Source: Halobacterium wangiae
GTDB taxonomy: Archaea > Halobacteriota > Halobacteria > Halobacteriales > Halobacteriaceae
Length of the DNA stretch: 64,000 bases
Assembly: GCF_021249345.1 (NCBI RefSeq)
Contig: NZ_CP089588.1
Span: forward strand, 186,001 to 250,000
Reading direction: 5' to 3'
Shown here: positions 27,177-35,801 of the stretch, piece by piece
Position numbering within the stretch: the stretch's first letter is position 1
Layout of the letters: each line of letters opens with the position of its first letter
Notes under the pieces: generated by a model
Told to the model about the DNA's origin: nothing
The model's database searches: none
The model's input: only the letters and a program-made list of their open reading frames with translations
Program-made: the position numbers and the translations under genes

Positions 27177-28409
27177 TCAGACGGTGACGGTGACGGCCGA
27201 ACTGTTGCCGGCGGCGCTCGCGTTCTCCACGAACGACTCGTCGCCGGCGTAGACGACGACCGTCTCATCGGTCACCGACTCCGTGCGGAAGTCGACGTCG
27301 TTGGCTGCGTCGTAGTCAGCGAACGCCTCGCGGAACTCCGTGGCCTCGCCGGCGTCGTCCCAGCGCAGCACCCACGCGTACGTGTTCGCGCCGTGGTCGC
27401 CGGAGACGTGGACGAGGCGGTCCATCCCCCAGCCGGACGACGCGGCGACGGCGCGCTCCCAGTCGAGTTCCGTGGACAGCGCCAGTCGGACGAACAGTTC
27501 GCCCTTCGTCGTCCCGCGTAGTCGCGTGAACTCGGTGTCTTCGGCGTCCAGGTCGACAGTGAGGGTCTTCGCTCGCTCCTCGTCGGGTGCGTAGCCGTGG
27601 AGGACCTGTTCGGCGGTCCGGGGTGGCCGGTCGTAGACGTCGGTGACGTCGCCGGCGTCGTCGACGCGGAGCGCGAAGTACCGCGACCCGTACTCGTAGG
27701 GAGCGATGCGCATGCGGACGTAGGCGGAGGCGTTCTTCCACCTGACGGGGACGGCCGTCTGGTCGAGACTCTCGTTCTGGTAGCGGACGCCGTACCGCTC
27801 CTGGACGTACTCGGCGGAGCCCTCGACGAGGACGGCGTTCAGGAACTGGTTGTCCCGCCGGTTGTCCAGGTGGGCGGTGGCCTCCCGGGTGAGGATGCGG
27901 GTCTGGTAGACGTGGACGAACTCGTGGGCGAGGACGTTCTCCTGCCACGCCGCGGTGACGTTCGGGTGGTCGAACAGGGTGACCCGCGTCCCGCGAGCGA
28001 ATGCGCCGACGCTGACGCCACCGCTCTCGCCCGCCGACGGGTCCGGCTCGATGCCGACCAGTTTCGTGAACCCACTCGTCGACGCCCTGCCGAGAACGTC
28101 GCCGTCGGGCGGGTCCTCGACGCGCACGACGGTGCTGGGTCGGTCCGCCTGGGGGACGCCGAGCATCCGCCCGACGCGCTCGTAGACGGGCGTCGCGCGG
28201 AACGGGAGTTCGTCGGTGACCCTGACGAGTTCGGTCGCTTCCGCCGCGTCGTCGGTGGTCGTCGTCCCGTTCGTGGACTCGTTCGTCCCCGCGGGCGTCG
28301 CCGGAGCGTCCCCGGGCGCCGTGCTCGCGCCCTGCTGGGTCGGCGCCTGACAGCCCGCGGTGACGAACAGCACCGCGAGCGCGACGGCGAGCACCGGTCG
28401 CGTGGTCAT
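27177..28409 (-). CDS. Hvo_1808-family surface lipoprotein
   Basis: 410 residues from ATG 28409. N-terminal lipobox LFVTAGC (Cys about residue 20) and a Thr/Ser/Pro-rich linker mark an anchored surface protein. LAHEFVHVYQTR resembles a zinc metallopeptidase HExxH (here HEFVH), and VEGSAEYVQERYG gives a downstream Glu. The overall pattern matches haloarchaeal Hvo_1808-type proteins. Protease activity is unproven. It is divergent to the gluconate-dehydrogenase-like operon. Confidence 0.85.
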   Translation of the reverse strand: MTTRPVLAVALAVLFVTAGCQAPTQQGASTAPGDAPATPAGTNESTNGTTTTDDAAEATELVRVTDELPFRATPVYERVGRMLGVPQADRPSTVVRVEDPPDGDVLGRASTSGFTKLVGIEPDPSAGESGGVSVGAFARGTRVTLFDHPNVTAAWQENVLAHEFVHVYQTRILTREATAHLDNRRDNQFLNAVLVEGSAEYVQERYGVRYQNESLDQTAVPVRWKNASAYVRMRIAPYEYGSRYFALRVDDAGDVTDVYDRPPRTAEQVLHGYAPDEERAKTLTVDLDAEDTEFTRLRGTTKGELFVRLALSTELDWERAVAASSGWGMDRLVHVSGDHGANTYAWVLRWDDAGEATEFREAFADYDAANDVDFRTESVTDETVVVYAGDESFVENASAAGNSSAVTVTV

Positions 28410-28481
28410 GCTCGCACCTTCGGTCGGCGGTACGTAAACCCCGGGGCGCGCAAGCGGACCGTGGAAGCGCAACCCTGAAGA

Positions 28482-28495
28482 TTAGGCTGGCCTAA
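28482..28495. promoter_or_regulatory. DtxR/SirR-type palindrome before the gluconate dehydrogenase-like operon
   Basis: TTAGGCTGGCCTAA is a perfect 6-base inverted repeat with a 2-base spacer that matches the DtxR-family half-site TTAGG. It ends 11 bases before the ATG at 28507, at or near the expected transcription start. DtxR-family regulators (Idr/SirR in haloarchaea) control metal-dependent genes through this type of site, so iron or manganese repression of the downstream pair is plausible. Confidence 0.6.
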
Positions 28496-28506
28496 TACCG
28501 TCGCGA

Positions 28507-29025
28507 ATGGAGCTGACGCGACGCGACGTCCTCGCCGCGCTCGCCGCCACCGGCGCAGCCGTCGGTGCGGGCGCGACACTCCTCGTCGAGCCCGACGGCG
28601 ACCCCGTCGGCGACCACGAGGTCGAGACGCTCGTCGCCGTCGCGGGCGTCGTCTACCCCTCCGCCGTCGAGGGCGTCGAGTCGTTCGTCGAGCAGTACAG
28701 CGTCAACCGCGTCCGCGAGCGACCCGAGTACGCCGCGGGCGTCGCGGACGCCGTCGCCGCGCTCGACGATTACAGCCGGGAGTGGAACGAGGCAGACTTC
28801 GTAGCCCTCGACCCCGGGGTCCGGGAGGAGACCCTCGACGAGATGAGCGTCGACGTCGCAGATCCGGTCCCGGACGGCACCGACCGCGAGCGCGTGCGCT
28901 ACTACCTCGTCAACGAGTTGCTGTACGCGCTGTTCACCACGCCGACGGGCGGCGAACTCGCGGGCATCGAGAACCCGCAGGGCCACCCCGGCGGTACGTC
29001 GTCCTACCAGCGAGGGCCGCGATGA
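28507..29025 (+). CDS. Gluconate 2-dehydrogenase subunit 3 family protein
   Basis: 172 residues. N-terminal twin-arginine-type signal MELTRRDVLAALAATGAAVGAG, then EVETLVAVAGVVYPSAVEGVESF and LLYALFTTPTGGELAGIENPQGHPGG, which is the hallmark of the small Tat-exported subunit 3 of gluconate/2-keto sugar dehydrogenases. It carries the signal for the complex, while its partner GMC oxidoreductase, overlapping by four bases, does the flavin chemistry. Confidence 0.9.
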   Translation: MELTRRDVLAALAATGAAVGAGATLLVEPDGDPVGDHEVETLVAVAGVVYPSAVEGVESFVEQYSVNRVRERPEYAAGVADAVAALDDYSREWNEADFVALDPGVREETLDEMSVDVADPVPDGTDRERVRYYLVNELLYALFTTPTGGELAGIENPQGHPGGTSSYQRGPR

Positions 29026-30611
29026 ACCGCGAGCCCTCGGAGGACGTCGACGCCTGCGTCGTCGGCGCGGGCCCCGCTGGAAGCCTGCTGGCCAACCGAC
29101 TCGCGAGCGAGGGCCACAACGTCGTCGTGCTCGAGGCCGGCCCCCGCTTTGACAGCGAGAATCGGGAGCGCCGCATGGAGCGGGACATCCGGCCCGCCCA
29201 CGCCCCCGACTCGGTCTGGGAGATGGGTGGCGACCGGGACGCCTACTCGGCCTCCGGGGAGCGCCACTACCCGCTGAACGCGGCGCGGGTGAAGGGTGTC
29301 GGCGGCTCCACCCTCCACTGGCAGGGGATGGTGATGCGCCTCCACGAGCAGGACTTCCGCCTCGCGAGCGAGACGGGCGTCGGCGTCGACTGGCCGCTCG
29401 CCTACGACGACCTGCGACCGTACTACGCGGCCGCCGAGGACGCGCTCGGCGTCGCCGGCGCCAGCGACAACCCGTTCGCTCCACCCCGTGAACGACCCCA
29501 CCCGCTGCCCGCGTTCCCGCCGAGCCACTCGGACTCGCTGTTCGCCGAGGCCTGCGAGGAACTCGGCATCGCGACGCACTCCGTGCCGAACGCCCGACTC
29601 TCGGAGGCCCGCGACGGCCGGAGCGCCTGCGTCGGCTACGGCACCTGCCAGCCCGTCTGTCCCTCCGGCGCGAAGTACGACGCCACCGTCCACGTCGAGC
29701 AGGCCGAGAGCCAGGGCGTGCGCGTCGTCGACCGCGCGCCGGTCCAGCGTCTCGAACACGACGACGCGGGCGAACGCGTGACCGCTGCGGTGTACGCGAC
29801 GCCCGACGGCACCGAACACCGCCAGGTGGCCAGCGAGTTCGTGCTCGCGGCGGGCGGCGTCGAGATCCCGCGCCTCCTCCTGCTCTCGGAGTCGGCGCAG
29901 TACCCCGAGGGCCTGGCGAACTCCTCGGGGGTCGTCGGCCGCTACTTCACGGACCACCTGTTCGCCGGCGTCGGCGGCACGCTCGACGAACCGACCCGCC
30001 AGAACCACGTCGGCTTCAACACCACCGAGAGCCACCAGTTCTACGACCGCTCCGACGACTCCCGCGGCGCCATCAAACTCGAGTTCCTCAACTACGCCGG
30101 TCCCTCGCCCGTCGAGATGGCCCTGGGCGGCGACGACTGGGGCGACGCGATGCTCGACCGCATCCGCGAGGACTACGGGACGCACGTCGCGGTGGGCGCG
30201 CTCGTCGAGCAGCGCCCGCGGGCGGCGAACCGGGTCCACCTCGACCCCGAGCGCACCGACGACCACGGCAACCCGGTGCCCGACGTCGTCTGGTCGCTCG
30301 ACGACTACGAGCGCCGGACCATCGAGCGCGCGAACGAGATCCAGCGCGACATCCTCGACGAACTCGGCGCCGACGTCGAGTGGACGGTCGGCCCGGAGAC
30401 CACGGGGCCGGCGTTCCACCACATGGGCACCACGCGCATGGGCGACGACCCCGAGGAGAGCGTCGTGAACGCGCGACTCCGCACGCACGACCTTGCGAAC
30501 CTCACAATTGCCTCGTCGAGCGTGTTCCCCACCGGTGGCGCGATGAACCCGACGCTCACCATCGCCGCGCTCGCGCTGAAGGCCGCCGACCACGTCGCCG
30601 ACCGTCTGTAG
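29022..30611 (+). CDS. GMC-family flavoprotein oxidoreductase (gluconate 2-dehydrogenase-like large subunit)
   Basis: 529 residues from ATG 29022, overlapping subunit 3. The FAD-binding GAGPAGSLLANRLASEG and EAGP motif lie at the N-terminus, GGSTLHWQGMVMR is the GMC signature 1 region, and AFHHMGTTRMGDDPEESVV plus FPTGGAMNPTLTIAALAL form the C-terminal catalytic region with the active-site His. Cysteines in CVGYGTCQPVCPSGAKY are typical of gluconate dehydrogenases of this type. It likely works outside the membrane with subunit 3 (co-export). A longer upstream frame is spurious. Confidence 0.92.
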   Translation: MNREPSEDVDACVVGAGPAGSLLANRLASEGHNVVVLEAGPRFDSENRERRMERDIRPAHAPDSVWEMGGDRDAYSASGERHYPLNAARVKGVGGSTLHWQGMVMRLHEQDFRLASETGVGVDWPLAYDDLRPYYAAAEDALGVAGASDNPFAPPRERPHPLPAFPPSHSDSLFAEACEELGIATHSVPNARLSEARDGRSACVGYGTCQPVCPSGAKYDATVHVEQAESQGVRVVDRAPVQRLEHDDAGERVTAAVYATPDGTEHRQVASEFVLAAGGVEIPRLLLLSESAQYPEGLANSSGVVGRYFTDHLFAGVGGTLDEPTRQNHVGFNTTESHQFYDRSDDSRGAIKLEFLNYAGPSPVEMALGGDDWGDAMLDRIREDYGTHVAVGALVEQRPRAANRVHLDPERTDDHGNPVPDVVWSLDDYERRTIERANEIQRDILDELGADVEWTVGPETTGPAFHHMGTTRMGDDPEESVVNARLRTHDLANLTIASSSVFPTGGAMNPTLTIAALALKAADHVADRL

Positions 30612-30612
30612 C

Positions 30613-31047
30613 TCAAAACTGGAGGTGCGACGTAGAGTCCGGGCCGTCGTCGTCGCCGTCGTCGTTCATCGTCCCTTCGTAGAGGAAACGGACGTCCTCG
30701 TCGGTGAGGTACACCTGACCGTCCTCGACGTCGATTTCTACGGAGGGGAGCGTGGTGTCCGCGGCGTCGCCGTTCTCGCAGTAGCCCGAACAGCTGTCGA
30801 ACATCGAGCCGTGCTTCGGACAGACGATGTCGCCGTTCCGGACGACTGCGCCGACGCCCTCACGGTAGAGCCGCTGGGCCTCGTGCGTACAGCTGTTCAC
30901 CCACGCTTCGACCGCCGGCCGGTCGTCGTCCTCGCAGGGCACGAGGAAGAACTCCTCGTCGTCGCCGTGTTCGTCCCGGGCGGTGAACACCCACGACCCC
31001 TCCTCACGGACGGTGTCGACGCTCGTTAACCGGTGCCGACTCGTCAT
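30613..31047 (-). CDS. Rieske [2Fe-2S] protein
   Basis: 144 residues. The Rieske pair is Cys53-Thr-His55 and Cys76-Pro-Lys-His79 (CTH... CPKH), followed by GSMFDSCSGYCENGDAA, which fits the usual proline-loop region. No signal peptide or membrane segment is seen, so it is a soluble cytoplasmic ferredoxin-like Rieske protein. It is convergent with the GMC gene; partner unknown. Confidence 0.88.
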   Translation of the reverse strand: MTSRHRLTSVDTVREEGSWVFTARDEHGDDEEFFLVPCEDDDRPAVEAWVNSCTHEAQRLYREGVGAVVRNGDIVCPKHGSMFDSCSGYCENGDAADTTLPSVEIDVEDGQVYLTDEDVRFLYEGTMNDDGDDDGPDSTSHLQF

Positions 31048-31119
31048 ACCAGGGTGGCGGAGTGCCTCGCAGTTAGTTCCCCCGGTAGGGCAGGTCAGAA
31101 GTAGCGAACGAACGTCGAC

Positions 31120-31542
31120 TCAGATACCGCCGGCGAGCGCGCCCGCGTCCAGCAGCAGGAGCACGGAGAGCACGCCCCCGACGTACAGCAGGCCCGTCGC
31201 GTCCTCGCCGTCCTCGAGTCTGCTGCCCGCGACCTCGACGACGCCGGCGAGCAGGAACCAGAGTGCGACCATCGCGAGCACGAGGTGGCCGCGACCCGTG
31301 CCGGTGAGCACGCCGCCGTCCGTGTAGCCCGCCAGCGTGAGCATGTAGCCGCCGGTGAGTAGCAGGAACAGCGCGCTCGCCCGGGAGACGTTCCGCAGTC
31401 GGCCGGCGACCGTCCGCCGGACACCCGATGGGAGGTCCGACGAGACGGAGGGCAGGGTGACCGCGGCGAACAGGACGCTCCCGGTCCAGAGGCCCGCGAA
31501 CAGGAGGTGTGTGGCGTACACGACTATCTCGGTGAGTGCCAT
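31120..31542 (-). CDS. Four-helix membrane protein (CopD-like)
   Basis: 140 residues from ATG 31542. Four hydrophobic segments: ALTEIVVYATHLLFAGLWTGSVLFAAV, ASALFLLLTGGYMLTLAG, LVLAMVALWFLLAGVVEVAG and LLYVGGVLSVLLLLDAGALAG. The first, with a His and GLWTG, is reminiscent of the CopD copper-resistance domain, where His binds copper or heme. Function not proven. Confidence 0.78.
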   Translation of the reverse strand: MALTEIVVYATHLLFAGLWTGSVLFAAVTLPSVSSDLPSGVRRTVAGRLRNVSRASALFLLLTGGYMLTLAGYTDGGVLTGTGRGHLVLAMVALWFLLAGVVEVAGSRLEDGEDATGLLYVGGVLSVLLLLDAGALAGGI

Positions 31543-31599
31543 GCCCACTCCTCGGGAAGGAGTGGCCGTAAAACGCGGGGATTGCGGCGAGCGACGTGC

Positions 31600-31959
31600 T
31601 CAGACCCCGGGGACGCCCACAGCCTCGAAACTGGAGATGTCGAGGACGGCGAGGACGTACAACACGGCGAGCGCGGCGAGCCACGCGATCAACGCGATGG
31701 CGAACGCCCGCCCCCAGCCGCCAGGGTAGCGCCGGTTGATGACCCAGACGTACGCCAGCAGCGTCAGCAGCGGCCCGATGAACGGAATCCACCCGACGAA
31801 GAAGCCGACGACTGCCCAGACGATGGCGCCGATGAGCGCGGTGACGACGGCGTAGCCGAAGTCCTCGGTGTCCGCAATGAAGCGCGCGCCGACGTAGATG
31901 CCGAAGGCGCCGACGAGCAGGCTGACGGCGAAGACGACGAGCGACTCGATGAGTGCCAT
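31600..31959 (-). CDS. Haloarchaeal multi-pass membrane protein
   Basis: 119 residues from ATG 31959. Four hydrophobic segments (ALIESLVVFAVSLLVGAFGIYVG, YAVVTALIGAIVWAVVGFFVG, IPFIGPLLTLLAYVWVI and AFAIALIAWLAALAVLYVLAVL). The long frame that extends upstream is antisense to the hisC promoter region. No family recognised. Runs on the same strand as the preceding membrane gene, 57 bases apart, so they may be co-transcribed. Confidence 0.75.
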   Translation of the reverse strand: MALIESLVVFAVSLLVGAFGIYVGARFIADTEDFGYAVVTALIGAIVWAVVGFFVGWIPFIGPLLTLLAYVWVINRRYPGGWGRAFAIALIAWLAALAVLYVLAVLDISSFEAVGVPGV

Positions 31960-32082
31960 GCCCGCCGGTTCGCCGGCGACGCCCTTTACAATGGTGTTCC
32001 TACGAGAGCGACGCGCGGATAACCACCGGCTACTCGGCCGCGTGAAGGCACGCTTAAGGCCCGCCCCAATCATCTCCCGGGC

Positions 32083-33156
32083 ATGCAACTACGGGACCTC
32101 TCCGACCACGTGGAGTACCGTGCCGGTCGGGGTATCGAGGAGGTCGCTCGCGAACTCGGCCGCGAGCCGAGCGAGTTCGTGAAGCTCTCCTCGAACGAGA
32201 ACCCCCACGGACCGAGTCCGAAGGCCGCGAGCGCAATCCGCGAGGCCGCCGCGGAGGTCCACCGCTACCCGAAGGCCGTCCACGCCGACCTGACGGCCGC
32301 CGTCGCGGACCGCTGGGACCTCTCCGACGAGCAGGTGTGGCTGGCCAACGGTGGCGACGGCGCGCTCGACTACCTCGCGCGAGCGACCCTCGACCCCGGC
32401 GACACCGTCCTCGTGCCGTCGCCCGGGTTCACCTACTACGGGATGAGCGCGCGCTTCCACCACGGCGACGTCGCGGAGTACGACGTGACCGAGAACGACG
32501 GCTTCGCGCTCACCGCCGACAGCGTCCTCGACGCCTACGACGGCGAGCGCGTCGTCTACCTCACGAGCCCCCACAACCCCTCCGGCGGGCGGTTCTCGCT
32601 CGACGACGTTGAGCGGGTCGCCGACGAGACTGGGCCGGACGCGCTGGTCGTCGTCGACGAGGCGTACGGCGAGTTCGCCGACGCACCATCCGCGGTCTCG
32701 CTGCTCGACGAGCGCGACGACGTGGCGGTCCTGCGCACGTTCTCGAAGGCGTACGGGCTCGCCGGCGTCCGTCTCGGCTACGCCGTCGTGCCCCCGGCGT
32801 GGGCCGACGCGTACGCTCGCGTGCAGACGCCGTTCGCGGCGAGCGCCGTCGCCTGCACGGCGGGCCTCGCGGCGATGAAAGACGACGACCACGTCGAGAA
32901 GTCGGTCGGGAGCGTCGAGTGGAGCCGCGAGTACATCCACGACGAACTCGACGCGGAGACCTACGAGAGCCACGGGAACTTCGTGCTCGCCGACGTCGGC
33001 GATGCGACCGAGGTGACCGACGAGGCGAAGTGCGAGGGCGTGCTCGTCCGGGACTGTTCGAGTTTCGGGCTCCCGGAGCACGTCCGCATCACCTGTGGCA
33101 CCCGCGAGGAGACCGAGCGGGCGGTCGCGGTGCTGAACGAGGTGCTCGCGCGGTGA
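32083..33156 (+). CDS. hisC: Histidinol-phosphate aminotransferase
   Basis: 357 residues. PLP-dependent class I/II aminotransferase: KLSSNENPHGPS at the N-terminus, NGGDGALDYL, TSPHNPSGG, VVDEAYGEF and RTFSKAYGLAGVRLGY with the PLP lysine. Converts imidazole acetol phosphate to histidinol phosphate. It overlaps the kinase gene (GTGA) and begins the run hisC-adk-phosphatidyltransferase, then aMBF1 and tpiA. Confidence 0.95.
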   Translation: MQLRDLSDHVEYRAGRGIEEVARELGREPSEFVKLSSNENPHGPSPKAASAIREAAAEVHRYPKAVHADLTAAVADRWDLSDEQVWLANGGDGALDYLARATLDPGDTVLVPSPGFTYYGMSARFHHGDVAEYDVTENDGFALTADSVLDAYDGERVVYLTSPHNPSGGRFSLDDVERVADETGPDALVVVDEAYGEFADAPSAVSLLDERDDVAVLRTFSKAYGLAGVRLGYAVVPPAWADAYARVQTPFAASAVACTAGLAAMKDDDHVEKSVGSVEWSREYIHDELDAETYESHGNFVLADVGDATEVTDEAKCEGVLVRDCSSFGLPEHVRITCGTREETERAVAVLNEVLAR

Positions 33157-33659
33157 GAGTCGCGGTCACGGGGACGCCCGGGACGGGCAAGACGAGCGCG
33201 ACCGGGCTACTGGAGACGGACCTCGACGTCGTCCACCTCAACGACCTCATCGAGCGCGAGGGGCTGTTCACGGAGGTCGACGAGGCACGCGACAGCAAGG
33301 TCGCCGACCTCGAGGCCGTCCGCGACTGGCTGGAGGGCGACGAGGACGTGCTCGTCGAGTCACACCTCGCGCACCTCCTGGACGTCGACCGCGTCGTCGT
33401 CCTTCGGTGTGCCCCCGAGGAACTGGCCCGCCGGCTGACCGAGCGCGGGGAACCCGAGGCGAAGGCGGAGGAAAATGCAGAGAGCGAGGCGCTCGACGTC
33501 ATCCTCTCCGAGACCGTGAGCATTCACGGCGAGGACAGCGTCTACGAGATAGACACCACGGACCGCGACCCCGACGAGGTGGCGACGGAGGTCGAGGTCG
33601 CCATCGCCGGCGACCGGGACCCCTCCGCCGGGGACGTCGACTTCACGGAGTACCTATGA
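33153..33659 (+). CDS. Adenylate kinase family protein (Fap7/AK6-like)
   Basis: 168 residues, GTG start at 33153 overlapping the hisC stop. Walker A GTPGTGKTS is at the N-terminus, HLNDLIEREG is the NMP-binding part, and VVLRCAPEELARRLTERG the lid. The short length matches AK6/Fap7-type kinases, implicated in ribosome assembly as well as AMP phosphorylation. The GTG start is preferred because the P-loop is otherwise too far from the N-terminus. Confidence 0.9.
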   Translation: MRVAVTGTPGTGKTSATGLLETDLDVVHLNDLIEREGLFTEVDEARDSKVADLEAVRDWLEGDEDVLVESHLAHLLDVDRVVVLRCAPEELARRLTERGEPEAKAEENAESEALDVILSETVSIHGEDSVYEIDTTDRDPDEVATEVEVAIAGDRDPSAGDVDFTEYL

Positions 33660-34255
33660 CACTCGATAGATTCCGCCCGGTGGCGGACCGCGCGCTGCGA
33701 CCGTGGGTCAGGGGCGCGAAGGCGGTCGGCGCGACGCCGAACGCGATAAGCGTCGTCGCGTTCGCGCTCGCCGTCGGGGCGGGCGCGGCGTTCTACGTCG
33801 CCACGCCGCTGGCGTACGCCGTCGGTGCCCTCCTCGTCTTCCTGAACGGCTGGCTCGACCTGCTCGACGGCGCGCTCGCGCGGGACCTCGGCACAGACTC
33901 GCTGGCCGGGGACCTCCTCGACCACGTGCTCGACCGGTACGCCGACGTGATCGTCGTCGCCGGGCTCGCCGCCGGCATCGGGCGCTACGACCTCGGACTC
34001 GCCGCCGTCACGGGCGTCCTGCTCACCTCCTACCTCGGCACGCAGGCGCAGGCGGTCGGCCTCGACCGGGTGTACGGTGGCCTGCTCGGGCGCGCGGACC
34101 GCCTCGCGCTCGTCGGGTTCGTCGGCGGTCTCACTGTGTTCGTTCCGACTGTCGCCGGGTTCACGCTGGTCGCGTGGCTGCTCGGGCTGTTCGCGGTCGT
34201 CGGCCACCTCACGGCGGTCCAGCGCTTCGTCTCCGCGTGGCGGCAACTCGTGTAA
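33656..34255 (+). CDS. CDP-alcohol phosphatidyltransferase family protein
   Basis: 199 residues, ATG at 33656 overlapping the kinase stop. The catalytic motif D-G-x2-A-R-x8-G-x3-D-x3-D is visible as DGALARDLGTDSLAG followed by DLLDHVLD. At least five hydrophobic segments place it in the membrane. It transfers a phospho-alcohol to CDP-archaeol or similar, for phosphatidylglycerol/inositol-type lipids. A tnpB element begins two bases after the stop. Confidence 0.9.
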   Translation: MTLDRFRPVADRALRPWVRGAKAVGATPNAISVVAFALAVGAGAAFYVATPLAYAVGALLVFLNGWLDLLDGALARDLGTDSLAGDLLDHVLDRYADVIVVAGLAAGIGRYDLGLAAVTGVLLTSYLGTQAQAVGLDRVYGGLLGRADRLALVGFVGGLTVFVPTVAGFTLVAWLLGLFAVVGHLTAVQRFVSAWRQLV

Positions 34256-34256
34256 A

Positions 34257-35640
34257 CTACCCTACCCTATTTCGCTCACCCCATACGAGGTTCGCTCGTT
34301 GAGGGTGGGGCTTTGATGTGGACTCGCGGTGATCAGTCGCCAGCAATCGGCCGATGACTCTCACCGTTCACCATCCCACCAGTTATACGCACGTCTACTA
34401 GTGCGTCTCCGTCCCCCGACGTGGGCGAGGACCGGAGTTTGTGTTGTCGCTTCCGGGCATACCGAAGCCCGATGTTCTTCGCCGCGTTGTAGTCTGCGTT
34501 CACCTCGTACCCACACTTCTGGCAGTGGAAGTGTTCACCGTCGCGGTTGTTTCGGTGCGTGAACCCGCAGTCCGTCCGGGAACAGCGTTGGGACGTATGG
34601 TTCGGCCTGACTTGTTCCACTGAGACGCCCTGTTCCGGGGCTTTGTACTCGACGTAGTCAAACAGACGTTGGAATGCCCAGAGATGGTGCCACTTCGCTT
34701 GCGGAAGTCGCTCACGAATGTCGGTCAAGTCCTCAAACACGATCACGTTGCAGTCGTGTTCGACAGCTTCTGACACTATTTCGTTCGCGACGGTGTGGAT
34801 GTACTGTTTACGCCAGGCTTCCTCGCGATTCCCGAGGCGAAGAAGTGCGTTGTGCGCTGCTTGCGTTCCGCGCTGTTGGATTTCTCCCCGTCGCTTTTCG
34901 AACTCCCGAGTCCAGTGGTCGTAGTCGCCTCCCTGCCAGAACGTTCCGGTCGAGGAGATTGCGAGGCTGTTGACGCCGAGGTCGATACCGAGGACTGTTT
35001 GGTGCTCAGCATCTTCCGAAACCTCGGACGAGTCGCCATCGTCCCCGTCTTTGTCAGCGTCGTACTTCCGCATGGTGATGTGGAAATAGAACTCGTCGTC
35101 CGCTGCGTCATACTGGAGCGTGCTCGCACGGAACTCAAACTCTTCGGACAACACGTACCGTTCGAATGGCGTCGGACTATCTGAAGGGAGTTCGAAGTCG
35201 CATTCAACTCGTCCGTTGACCGTGGAGAGTGAGACGTTGTTCCGGTAGAACGTGGCGCTCCGTTTGTCGTAGAGCATACTCCACGACGTGAACTCAGGTT
35301 GGCTCACTCGCTTGCCGTTCTTCCACCGTTCGACGCAGCCTTTCGTAGCTTGGACAGCGCGTCGAATGGCTTCTTGGACGAGGTTGGCGGTGAGGTCAGT
35401 TTCGCCGCGGAGTTCGTCATAGAGTTCGTCACGGGCTTTGGAGTTCGATGTGATACAGTCCTTGTAGGATTTGTCCGCCCAGCAGTAATCTGCGGCACGA
35501 TTGGCGCAGTAAAGGAATTGTCGTGCGGTTTTGTGGAGGTCCTTGCGTCGCCCGTCAGGAACGACGAGTTTGACGGGCGCGGTACGTCGTACCTCCATAC
35601 TTCAGATGTAAGATTAGGGGTTCTTAAACGTTCGAGGGTC
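34257..35640 (-). mobile_element. IS200/IS605-type element, tnpB only
   Basis: The right end, adjacent to the phosphatidyltransferase stop, has an imperfect stem (34260-34269 against 34301-34310, CCCTACCCTA with GAGGGTGGGG) with a nested CGCTC/GAGGTTCG hairpin. tnpB fills the rest, and the left end is near 35600-35640. No tnpA is present. The likely guide RNA runs through the right-end stem into the phosphatidyltransferase 3' end on the minus strand. It separates that gene from aMBF1. Precise ends and any target-adjacent motif were not resolved. Confidence 0.7.
34333..35598 (-). CDS. tnpB: TnpB RNA-guided nuclease, RuvC triad intact
   Basis: 421 residues. RuvC residues are present: Asp206 (VLGIDLGVN), Glu289 (IVFEDL) and Asp369 (NADYNAAKN). 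The zinc finger is CSRTDC (339-344) with CQKC (359-362). An acidic insert after residue 178 (DKDGDDGDSSEVSEDAE) is typical of haloarchaeal adaptation. Unlike the TnpB at 20855, it keeps the catalytic Glu, so cleavage is plausible. It belongs to a different TnpB subgroup by its C-terminus. Confidence 0.94.
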   Translation of the reverse strand: MEVRRTAPVKLVVPDGRRKDLHKTARQFLYCANRAADYCWADKSYKDCITSNSKARDELYDELRGETDLTANLVQEAIRRAVQATKGCVERWKNGKRVSQPEFTSWSMLYDKRSATFYRNNVSLSTVNGRVECDFELPSDSPTPFERYVLSEEFEFRASTLQYDAADDEFYFHITMRKYDADKDGDDGDSSEVSEDAEHQTVLGIDLGVNSLAISSTGTFWQGGDYDHWTREFEKRRGEIQQRGTQAAHNALLRLGNREEAWRKQYIHTVANEIVSEAVEHDCNVIVFEDLTDIRERLPQAKWHHLWAFQRLFDYVEYKAPEQGVSVEQVRPNHTSQRCSRTDCGFTHRNNRDGEHFHCQKCGYEVNADYNAAKNIGLRYARKRQHKLRSSPTSGDGDALVDVRITGGMVNGESHRPIAGD

Positions 35641-35801
35641 GAGATCCTATGTAATCGGTTGTTCCACACGCTGTCAGTTTCCTCTCCGGCCAACTCACTC
35701 CTTTCAGACGCACCTTGAGCCCAGATGCTCCCCCTTTAAACAGGCTGAACGGCTGCGCGACCGGGCGTGCCATTTAAACGTGCCCCCGGGCAAGTAGCGG
35801 T

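Noticed and set aside
29004-30593. 529-residue minus-strand frame opposite the GMC oxidoreductase
   Set aside because: Antisense shadow with low-complexity, non-family sequence; the plus strand holds FAD and GMC motifs.
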